A stretch of DNA of 23,296 nt from CAYWXV01 sp964462535 (lineage in GTDB: Bacteria > Bacteroidota > Ignavibacteria > OLB7), in the NCBI GenBank assembly GCA_964462535.1, contig CAYWXV010000042.1, positions 1-23,296 on the forward strand. The letters are read 5' to 3'. Positions 1 through 7,832 of the stretch are shown piece after piece. The notes below the pieces were generated by a model. It searched no databases. It was given only the letters and a program-made list of their open reading frames with translations, and was not told the DNA's origin. Every line of letters starts with the position of its first letter. The stretch's first letter is position 1. Position numbers and translations under genes: made by a program.

Positions 1-72
1 AGCAGCCCAGCAGCCCAGCAGCCCAGCAGCCCAGCAGCCCAGCAGCCCAGCGGCCCAGCCCCCCAGCCGCCT
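1..72. repeat. Octanucleotide tandem repeat (AGCAGCCC)n
   Basis: The window opens inside a tandem repeat of the 8-bp unit AGCAGCCC. There are six perfect copies (1-48), then AGCGGCCC (49-56), AGCCCCCC (57-64) and AGCCGCCT (65-72), a classic decay at one edge. The array probably extends left of the window. Eight is not a multiple of three, so any change in copy number would shift a reading frame running through it. One forward frame is open across it until about 183, but nothing else suggests it is coding. It lies about 160 bp upstream of a giant surface-protein gene. Confidence 0.9.
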
Positions 73-234
73 CCCCACTCCCCACAAAAGACTTTTTGCC
101 GTATATTGGCCGGGTCCAGCAGAGCACTACCGGTTCTGCGTCTCCCCAGAACAACTTTGGCGATCGCCGTTACCTGCGATTGTTGAACCGATGACGGAAT
201 GCTCGTTCATCGGACATCATACCCCTGTGCAGTG

Positions 235-3200
235 ATGAGGTCCATCTACGCCGCTTGCCTGGGGCTTCTCCTCCTTGCCGCTATCGGGCGGGGACAGCCC
301 ACCATATCCTACGTCATTCCCGACATCGGGGCCGAAGGGCTCAACACGTACGTCGAGATCATCGGGCCCGCCGACAATCCCGGAAATTTCGGTGCTGACG
401 GGCTCTATCTGAATCTCCCCGGCGATGCCGTCCGTGTCGAGCCCGGATCGACCGACGCAGGGAAGATCCTTGTCGGACCCGTTGTCGTCAGCTGGAACGG
501 ACGCCTTATCTCCACCCAGATCTTCGTCAAGCCCGGTGTCAAGTATCGTGGCCCCGTATCGCTTGCCGTGACGGTAAACGGCCAGAGCGTCACCGACCGC
601 TCGTTCACGATCGTCGATCCCCAGAATCTGGGGAGCAATGGCGTCCTGAGCGGCGGCGGAGCTCTCGGCAGTGGTGGTCAGTTAGGGCTGCGGTCACCGC
701 GTGGAGCTATGATCGTCGACAGCCTTATCCTGCGTGGCGGGAACTTCACGGTCAGCACAAACGATCCCGATGGAAATGCCGCCAATGGCAATCAGGGATA
801 CCTCCCCTTCATTCTCATCTCGCGCGGACCGATCGTCATTGACGGGAGCACGGTTCTTCATGTGAATGCGAACGGGTCCAATGGCGCGGCTGGCGGCGGC
901 GGCGGTGGTGGTGATGTGTGCAACGGATCGGCTGGGAGCACCGGAGGGTCGGGATACACGGTTGGGGGCGCGGGTGGACGGAGGTCGGGAGCATACGCGG
1001 CAGATGGGGAATCGTCCGGCCCCGCTGGCGGCAGCCTCAATGGGGCCGGTGGAGGAGGGGATGGCAGGCCGACCTGTACCGATCCTACCTCAGCGGGCGG
1101 TGGCACCGGTCATCCATTTGGCTCAGGTGGAAGTGGATACTGCGCCGGCAACGTGACGCCCGGGAATGGTGGTGCGGCGGGAAATGCCCCCGGCGGAGGT
1201 GGTGGCGGAGGTGGCTACACCGACAACGGGAAGGATGGATCCGCCTCAACGTTCATCACAGGCGGTCGCGCTCACGGTAACATTGAGGGTGTGCCGGTGG
1301 CAGGCGGCTCGGGCGGCGCTGGTGGAAACAGCACCAATTCGAACGAGTGTGGAGGCGGTGGTGGAGGAGGCGGTGGCGCTATCGTCCTCTACTCGATGGA
1401 GCGGCTCGACAACCAGTTCCGCATTAACGCTGCAGGGGCGAACGGCGTCGCCGGAAGTGGCGCCGGGGGTGGTTCCGGTGGCTATGTCGCCGTTGGTGCC
1501 AAGACTATCGAGTCCGATGCCGGACGTCTTTTCGCTCTTGGTGGCTTCGCCTCTGGAAACGGTGGTGATGGCAGCCCGGGGCGTCTTCGTTTCGACGGGT
1601 TCCCATTTGATGGTGCCACCGGGAGTACCGGCTCAAGCCTGTACGCCGGTCCATCCATCGACTCGCTGAGCTACGTCGACGCCCGACTGGTGACCATAAC
1701 CGGATCCGGCAACAGCTCGGACTCACTTCGCCTCTACTATCGTCGTGACGATACCGACTGGATGCTGGCGCCCGCCGTCACCTATACGCCGGGCTCGCGA
1801 AGGTGGTCGGTCATTATCGATTTGCCACCCGTCGAGGGAGACTACTACTTCTGTGCAGCTCAGAAGGGGGGGGGAGCTACGTCGCCCGGCGCCGTGCCGG
1901 ATTGGGTACTCTCACAGGCGGCGGCCAACGTCGTCACGCTGAAGATCATCCCGAAAATGTCAGTCCCCGATTCGCTCCACGTTGCCGACTTGCAATGCGA
2001 AACGGAGCGAACGGAGAGACTTGTTGTGAAGAACGTTGGTGACGCAGTGTTGACGATAACGCCTTCACTCAGCGGCTCCCCCGACTTCACGCTGCTTGCT
2101 CCCAACAACTCGCCGTTCTCAATTCCCGCTCGGGACAGCGTCGCGCTCTCAGTTCGATTCGTTCCCTCCGGTAGCGGTACCTCAACGGCCTCTCTACGGC
2201 TTCAGACGAACGATCCGCGCACTCTTGCCGGTGTGGCTCAGGCCGATCGTTCCATTCCTCTTACAGGACGCAAGCTTCTCATCGATCCGCAGTTCGTTCC
2301 GTCGAGAATCGACCTGGGTGCAATCTGCCTCGGCTCCAGCCTCGATACGATTCTGCAGTTCCGATATCAAGGGGATGTGGATGGAATGGTGGCCTCCACC
2401 GATGGACTGAACGCGCCATTCGTGTTGATCGAGCCGAACTCGGCCACGATCCCCCGAAATCTGGGGCTGTCGAACAATGTGCAGGTTCGCATCCGGTTCT
2501 CGCCGACCGACATTGGAATATTCTACGACACGCTCGAGTTCAGAATCAACCCGTGTGATTCGCTCGTGCGCCTCCCAATCAAAGCGTTGGGCGTATCGCC
2601 GCGCGTGGACGTCAATCCGGGTTCGCTAGCATATGGAGAGGTGCCCCTTTCGGCCAGCGCCCCAATCAGGGTCTCCCTCGTAAATCGGGACACAATCCCG
2701 GTGACGATCACCAACGTCCGCATCGATCCGCCAAACGCAGACTTCTCAATCGACCCAGGGCTCATCGGAAGAACGCTCCTGCCTGGGCAATCGATCGAGG
2801 GCGATGTCATTTGGAAGCCGACATCTGTCGGTGCGCTTCGGCCGTCGCGCATGTGCGTGACACTGGGTGGCGTCTGTCAGGCGGAGAAGTGCCGCGACGT
2901 CTTCGGAACCGCCGTTCGCTCGCGTCTTCAGGTCTACCCATCACGTCTGGTGTTGACCGCCGATTCATGTCTGGACGATCCGATCGAGGATGTCCCGGGA
3001 CGAATCATTCTGAAGAACAACGGTAGCGCCGTTGAGACGGTAACTGGGGTGTCGAGTGGGGCGAGTGATCTGACAATCATTCCGTCGACACCGCTCGATT
3101 CCGGGGTAGTAGTCGCACCGGGTGATTCCATGGCGTTTGATGTGGTCTGGGCCCCATCAGCGCACGGCGTGGTGATCGATCGAATTACGATTCGAACCGC

Positions 3201-5301
3201 GTCTTCCGACGCCGGTGGCGATCCGGTCATCATGCCGGTCGAGCTTCGTCGCGAGTACTCGGCGATTGCCATCCTTGATACCACTGGTGCGGCGCTCCCT
3301 CGCGAGCTTGAATTCGCACCAGACTTCCAGTGCATGGGGCCACAGATTCGCGCCCTATCGCTTCAGAACCTTGGAACGCTGGATGAAGTGGTGACGATGC
3401 AGTTCGCGCAGCGAACCGCATTTGCCGTCAACCCTGTCACGCCCGTAACCCTTCCCGCAGGGGCGACGCCATCACGTCTCACGATTCGCTTCGATCCGGG
3501 CGCCCCCGGTGTCTATTTCGACACGCTGATCGCGACCCTTCGACACTGCGATAATCAGGTGCGGATTCCGGTGCGGGGTGAGCGGTTCGAGCTCGCCTTC
3601 TCCGTCGGCGCCGTCAACTTCGGTCCCTCGCGAGTTGGATCGATCAGCATAAAGACGGCAGCGCTGAACAACACGAGCACGGGACCCAACAATGCCCGGC
3701 TGAAGATTTCCCAGGCATATATCAAGCAGAGTGGTACCCCGTTCTCGGTTGTCGGTACCAACCTGCCGACCGAACTGGCACCGGGCGAGGTAGCTGCTGT
3801 AGATGTGGCCTTCAATCCTCCGGCGCAAGGTGCCTACACGGCCGAACTCTGCTATGTCATCGACGCTCCGTGCCCGCAGGAGATTTGCCTCCCGTTACGT
3901 GGTACAGGCAGCCTTGCAAACATGATAGTGCGGCAGCGCTCGCTCAATTACGGTCCTCGGCTGTTCTGCGAGGACTCCACTCTCGACGTCGTTGTGGAGA
4001 ACACTGGGACGTCGGCATACATGATCAGGGATATCCGATTGGAAGGAGCGGATGCCGTTGCCTTCCAACAGGGATCGTCGTTGACGTACCCCTACTCGCT
4101 TGGGGCAGGAATGTCGGTGACCATCCCGTATCGCTTCATCCCGTCGCGAGCCATGCATGATGGATTGAACACTGCGACGCTTGTGGTTGTCACCGAAGAT
4201 CCGTTGGACACGGCCATCACTATCGACCTGATGGGTGAACGCCGCCGTCAGTTGCGCCCGACGCCGATCGTCCTGGACTTTGGTCTGGTAGAAGTCACCA
4301 CGACCGTGGAGAAGACGGTGGTGCTGAGCAACCGAACCGGACGCGCTGTTACGGTCGATCGGTTGACGATCGATCCACCATTCGAGATCGTCTGGCCTAC
4401 CGGCACGACGGTCATCCCTGCATGGGATTCATTGGTTGTCAGGGTTCGCATTAGTCCGTCCGACACCGCATCCCAACTCTCCGAGCTCATCGCGTGGCAA
4501 AGCACCCCGTGTCCTGACACGACGGTGGTTATCACGCGTGCCCAGGGGGGAATAATCGCGGTAGGTGTCGCGTCAATCAGTCTTGCCGCAGACGTGACCG
4601 CAAAGCCGGGAGCAAGCGTCTCGATTCCGATTGTGGTCGATGGTGGGAAGGATCTGAACGCCGCACAGGCGCGCTCCTTCAAGGGAGTCATTCGTGTCAA
4701 CCGCAAGGCCCTCCTTCTGACCGGCGCGCGCGCCAGGTGGGAACTCGATACCACGATCTCGTCCCTCGGGATCACAGCCTCTTCATACGCTATCTCAACG
4801 GACGGGGAGAGCAGGCTGATCAACGTCGAAATGATGAACCCTGGCACGCCGAACGTCGGCGACACGCTCGGGTTCATTGATGCGGTTGCTCTCCTTGGCG
4901 ACTCGCTTTCGACCCGCCTGATCATCGACACGCTCTACTGGACGGATGGCAAGGTTCGCGTCACACGTCGCAACGGTCTCTTTACGCTTGATGGGATCTG
5001 CACAGTCGGAGGGAACAGATTGGTGGAGGTGAGTGGCCAGTTCGGCATCAAGATGGCGGCCCCGAATCCGTTTAACCCGACGACAGACATCGTCTTCGAG
5101 ACGGTCTCCGACGAACCGACGTGGCTGCTCATTTACGATGCGCGTGGAAACGTCGTATCGAGATTGATCAATGGAGAACAGATGACGCGCCAACCGCACG
5201 CCCGACGCTGGGATGCAACCGGCGCTCCATCTGGACTCTACTACGCGGTGCTCGTCACACCCGCTCGTCGAAGCATACAACCCCTACTCCTCTCGAAATG
5301 A
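235..5301 (+). CDS. Giant secreted protein: Gly-rich domain, anchor-D/HYDIN-like Ig repeats, T9SS type A sorting tail
   Basis: A 1,688-residue exported protein. The ATG at 235 starts a clean signal peptide (MRS, then a hydrophobic run through LGLLLLAAIG); an in-frame ATG at 199 adds 12 residues and cannot be excluded, since neither start has a clear Shine-Dalgarno. About residues 211-420 are very glycine-rich with runs of 7-9 Gly and four Cys (DVCNG, PTCTD, GYCAG, NECGG), ending in strands such as GGYVAVGAK. About eight Ig-like repeats of the anchor-D/HYDIN type follow (about 565-1437), recognisable by phrases such as LVVKNVGD and VRFVPSGSG. Residues about 1440-1576 resemble a cohesin-like fold (PGASVSIPIVVDGG). 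The last 86 residues are a type A sorting domain: PNPFNPTT, then WLLIYDARGNVV and SGLYYAVLV. In the known pathway such tails direct export across the outer membrane by T9SS and surface attachment or release. The role is probably adhesive or structural (inference). The downstream gene overlaps by 4 bp. Confidence 0.9.
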   Translation: MRSIYAACLGLLLLAAIGRGQPTISYVIPDIGAEGLNTYVEIIGPADNPGNFGADGLYLNLPGDAVRVEPGSTDAGKILVGPVVVSWNGRLISTQIFVKPGVKYRGPVSLAVTVNGQSVTDRSFTIVDPQNLGSNGVLSGGGALGSGGQLGLRSPRGAMIVDSLILRGGNFTVSTNDPDGNAANGNQGYLPFILISRGPIVIDGSTVLHVNANGSNGAAGGGGGGGDVCNGSAGSTGGSGYTVGGAGGRRSGAYAADGESSGPAGGSLNGAGGGGDGRPTCTDPTSAGGGTGHPFGSGGSGYCAGNVTPGNGGAAGNAPGGGGGGGGYTDNGKDGSASTFITGGRAHGNIEGVPVAGGSGGAGGNSTNSNECGGGGGGGGGAIVLYSMERLDNQFRINAAGANGVAGSGAGGGSGGYVAVGAKTIESDAGRLFALGGFASGNGGDGSPGRLRFDGFPFDGATGSTGSSLYAGPSIDSLSYVDARLVTITGSGNSSDSLRLYYRRDDTDWMLAPAVTYTPGSRRWSVIIDLPPVEGDYYFCAAQKGGGATSPGAVPDWVLSQAAANVVTLKIIPKMSVPDSLHVADLQCETERTERLVVKNVGDAVLTITPSLSGSPDFTLLAPNNSPFSIPARDSVALSVRFVPSGSGTSTASLRLQTNDPRTLAGVAQADRSIPLTGRKLLIDPQFVPSRIDLGAICLGSSLDTILQFRYQGDVDGMVASTDGLNAPFVLIEPNSATIPRNLGLSNNVQVRIRFSPTDIGIFYDTLEFRINPCDSLVRLPIKALGVSPRVDVNPGSLAYGEVPLSASAPIRVSLVNRDTIPVTITNVRIDPPNADFSIDPGLIGRTLLPGQSIEGDVIWKPTSVGALRPSRMCVTLGGVCQAEKCRDVFGTAVRSRLQVYPSRLVLTADSCLDDPIEDVPGRIILKNNGSAVETVTGVSSGASDLTIIPSTPLDSGVVVAPGDSMAFDVVWAPSAHGVVIDRITIRTASSDAGGDPVIMPVELRREYSAIAILDTTGAALPRELEFAPDFQCMGPQIRALSLQNLGTLDEVVTMQFAQRTAFAVNPVTPVTLPAGATPSRLTIRFDPGAPGVYFDTLIATLRHCDNQVRIPVRGERFELAFSVGAVNFGPSRVGSISIKTAALNNTSTGPNNARLKISQAYIKQSGTPFSVVGTNLPTELAPGEVAAVDVAFNPPAQGAYTAELCYVIDAPCPQEICLPLRGTGSLANMIVRQRSLNYGPRLFCEDSTLDVVVENTGTSAYMIRDIRLEGADAVAFQQGSSLTYPYSLGAGMSVTIPYRFIPSRAMHDGLNTATLVVVTEDPLDTAITIDLMGERRRQLRPTPIVLDFGLVEVTTTVEKTVVLSNRTGRAVTVDRLTIDPPFEIVWPTGTTVIPAWDSLVVRVRISPSDTASQLSELIAWQSTPCPDTTVVITRAQGGIIAVGVASISLAADVTAKPGASVSIPIVVDGGKDLNAAQARSFKGVIRVNRKALLLTGARARWELDTTISSLGITASSYAISTDGESRLINVEMMNPGTPNVGDTLGFIDAVALLGDSLSTRLIIDTLYWTDGKVRVTRRNGLFTLDGICTVGGNRLVEVSGQFGIKMAAPNPFNPTTDIVFETVSDEPTWLLIYDARGNVVSRLINGEQMTRQPHARRWDATGAPSGLYYAVLVTPARRSIQPLLLSK

Positions 5302-7367
5302 CAGGTCGATCTCTCATTCGATCGCTCTTCGCGACGACACTCGTGCTGACAGCGGTGCTGTCAACCGAGAGCAACGCGCAGGTCAGTCCCGTCGACTCGT
5401 CCCGCCTGGCACGGCAGCGAATGATGCCACGCATCGGGTTCTTCTTCGGTGGTGGACTTGTCTATCATCAGGCAGACTTCGCCGGGATCCCGGAGGCCCC
5501 GACCTGTCTCCTCTGTGACAGCGGGCGGTTCTCCGGTGGCCTGGGTGGTGGGATATTCGGAGGCGCTCTGCTCCTGGAGTTTCCGATCAACGACGTCTGG
5601 AGACTGCAGGCCCACACGGGGTATTTCTCCGTCGGTGCTCGGCAGACCGTTCAGCGTGAAATCGGCCCTGTCGCACTGAGTGGGGAGGACACCACCAGCG
5701 GCATTTCGGAATACCAGCTGAGTACACCGTTCGAGCTCGTCGGGGGGGGGATTCTTCTCGGGATGCAACCATGGGGCGCTCCTTTGAACATCCGATTCGG
5801 ACCCGAGGTCGGTTACCTTGCCGCGCGCACGTTCAGTCAACAGGAGGAACTGGTGGCGCCGAGTTCAGGTGTCTTCATCAACGAGAAGGGGGAGAGGTCG
5901 CAGATCCGGAACGAGTTCACCGGCGATATGGAGCAGCCGGCACTGCAGATCGGTGCGCTCATCGAGATTGACTACGAGCTTCCGTTGAACAGGCGCGAGA
6001 CAATGATCCTCGCTCCGATGCTCAGCTACACGTATCCATTGACCGGCGTCCGGAGCGATCTTGACTGGCGCATCCATCAGGCACGCGGCGGTGTGGCTTT
6101 GAAGTACTCGCTCCCTGTTCCCGACGTACCACCGGAACCAAAGATGCCCCTTCCTCCACCGCCACCGGTCAAGGAGCCGGTTCTTGCTGCCGTCCTCAGC
6201 GCCTACAGTGTGGCTAACGGGAAGGAGGTGGATGGACTCCGATTAACGATTGAAGAATTCGTGTCGACCCGGATGCATTCTCTCCTGCCGTTCATCTTCT
6301 TTGAAGAGGGCTCATCGGATCTTCCCGATCGGTACTCGCACATTGGAGCGGCGCAGGCGGATGATTATCAGCTTGCGCGACTCCACAACAAGTCGACGCT
6401 CGACGTGTACTACCAGACCCTGAACACGATTGGGTATCGAATGCGGCAGTACCCGAAAGCACGCTTGACGCTCATCGGAACAAACAGCGACCGGGGTGAC
6501 GAGTCTGGAAACGTCTCGCTGTCCCGCAGTCGCGCGCAGACGATTAAGGATTATCTGATCGACGTGTGGTCGATCGATGCAGAGCGGATAGCAACGTCCG
6601 GACGGAATCTGCCGGTCAACGCTTCGAACCCCGACGACCCGGATGGGATGGCCGAGAATCGGCGTGTTGAGATCGTCTCAACTATGCCGGAGATCCTGGA
6701 GCCTGTCACGACCACGGATACCCTACGCACGGTCGATCCTCCTCTGCTTCGCGTGAAATCGCAATTGCGGGCGGACGCGGGCGTGGGGGAGTGGAAGATC
6801 AGTCTTGAGCAGGAGGGGACGCGGTTGAAGGAGTTCAAGGGGAGTGGCTCGCTCCCGCCATCGCTGGACTGGAACATGGCTGCGGACGACGGTGCGGCAC
6901 CGAACGGTAGCGCTCCCATCCTGGCGACACTGGATGTGAAGGATGGAAGGGGGAAGGCAGTTCAGGCGCGCGACACGGTCAACGTCACCTGGATCAGCGT
7001 CAATCGGAAGCGCGAGGAGCGACTGGGCGATACGATCTTCCATCGCTACAACATGATCACGTTCGACTTCAATCGAGCGAACCTTACATCGGGCACGATG
7101 CGCATCGTTAACCTCATTCGAGGTGAGACAGCGGAGAACGCCCAGGTCGATGTGGCCGGTTACACCGACCGCGTCGGCGATGCCGCCCACAACCTGGATC
7201 TCTCCCGGCTCCGCGCGCAGAACACAGCCAGGGCACTCGGGGTACCCGTGGATCGCGCTATTGGGCTCGGCGAATCGGTCGAGCGTTTTGACAACGATCT
7301 CCCCGAAGGGCGATTCCTGAGTCGGTCCGTGGACGTGACGGTGAAGAAACCGATCAACGGGGAGTAG
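5298..7367 (+). CDS. OmpA-family outer-membrane protein with two OmpA domains
   Basis: A 689-residue protein. The ATG at 5298 overlaps the upstream stop (ATGA), which suggests translational coupling; a longer in-frame reading from 5121 is just overlap with the cargo gene. MTGRSLIRS plus a hydrophobic stretch ending SNA-QV is a signal peptide. Residues about 30-270 alternate Gly/aromatic strands like an outer-membrane beta-barrel. A proline-rich linker follows (PLPPPPPVKEP, about 280-293). The first OmpA domain (about 325-460) has LSRSRAQTIKDYL and NRRVEI. A region of about 110 residues follows, then a second OmpA domain (about 574-689) with VAGYTDRVGD, LDLSRLRAQNTARAL and SRSVDV. Both keep the Asp and Arg positions that bind diaminopimelate in peptidoglycan in known OmpA domains. 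Likely role: an outer-membrane protein tied to the cell wall, possibly serving the co-transcribed T9SS cargo (inference from coupling). Confidence 0.88.
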   Translation: MTGRSLIRSLFATTLVLTAVLSTESNAQVSPVDSSRLARQRMMPRIGFFFGGGLVYHQADFAGIPEAPTCLLCDSGRFSGGLGGGIFGGALLLEFPINDVWRLQAHTGYFSVGARQTVQREIGPVALSGEDTTSGISEYQLSTPFELVGGGILLGMQPWGAPLNIRFGPEVGYLAARTFSQQEELVAPSSGVFINEKGERSQIRNEFTGDMEQPALQIGALIEIDYELPLNRRETMILAPMLSYTYPLTGVRSDLDWRIHQARGGVALKYSLPVPDVPPEPKMPLPPPPPVKEPVLAAVLSAYSVANGKEVDGLRLTIEEFVSTRMHSLLPFIFFEEGSSDLPDRYSHIGAAQADDYQLARLHNKSTLDVYYQTLNTIGYRMRQYPKARLTLIGTNSDRGDESGNVSLSRSRAQTIKDYLIDVWSIDAERIATSGRNLPVNASNPDDPDGMAENRRVEIVSTMPEILEPVTTTDTLRTVDPPLLRVKSQLRADAGVGEWKISLEQEGTRLKEFKGSGSLPPSLDWNMAADDGAAPNGSAPILATLDVKDGRGKAVQARDTVNVTWISVNRKREERLGDTIFHRYNMITFDFNRANLTSGTMRIVNLIRGETAENAQVDVAGYTDRVGDAAHNLDLSRLRAQNTARALGVPVDRAIGLGESVERFDNDLPEGRFLSRSVDVTVKKPINGE

Positions 7368-7832
7368 ACAGATTCACGATGTGCGCATCCGTGGGAATCT
7401 CAAGGCGGTCGACGACGTGTTCGGCGCAATAGTCTCACTTCGTCCCGGCTCCATGCAACCCCGGTTGCGGAGTCTCGCGGCCTCTATTTGATCCTCGACA
7501 CAAACGGCATGTCGGTCCGGTTGCTCGCCATCGATCTAACAGATGAGCGGCTTCCGGGCCGAGTGGTCGCCTGACGGCGAACGTGCTGGCCCACCAAGAA
7601 TCGATCGGATCATCGCGGCTTGGTTGTTGCGGCCGCACACAGCCATCGGGATACACCTCCGGTGCGAAATCTCCATCACTCAAACGTCCAGGCGGAAAGC
7701 AGTCCGAAGCGTGTTGGGTGTTTACGGGTGGCTCGCGTTATACGCGGACGATGGTCGGTGAAACCGTTAGACAACGATCTGCGGGAACCGGCAGGCAGCG
7801 CCCGTCGGTCAATGTGGCGATCAGGCGGCCGA
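7368..7832. other. Intergenic stretch between convergent genes, no convincing gene
   Basis: This 465-bp gap separates the OmpA gene (+) from the usher gene (-). Short open frames occur on both strands but none gives a protein with signal, motif or repeat that I recognise. The only hairpin noted is weak (a 6-bp stem with a 2-nt loop around 7456-7469, GCAACC/GGTTGC) and it lacks a T-tract, so I do not call a terminator. Confidence 0.6.

Noticed and set aside
100..199. Promoter for the T9SS cargo gene (TATATTGG at about 102-109)
   Set aside because: One mismatch to TAnnTTTG and no TTG at the right distance; not convincing.
4248..4931. 227-codon minus-strand frame inside the T9SS cargo gene
   Set aside because: It is antisense to a gene with clear Ig repeats and sorting tail, and its protein (Arg/Ser/Thr-rich, no motif) looks like a GC-rich shadow.
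7435..7832. Short frames in the gap between OmpA and usher genes
   Set aside because: None gives a protein with recognisable features; frames end quickly or change frame.
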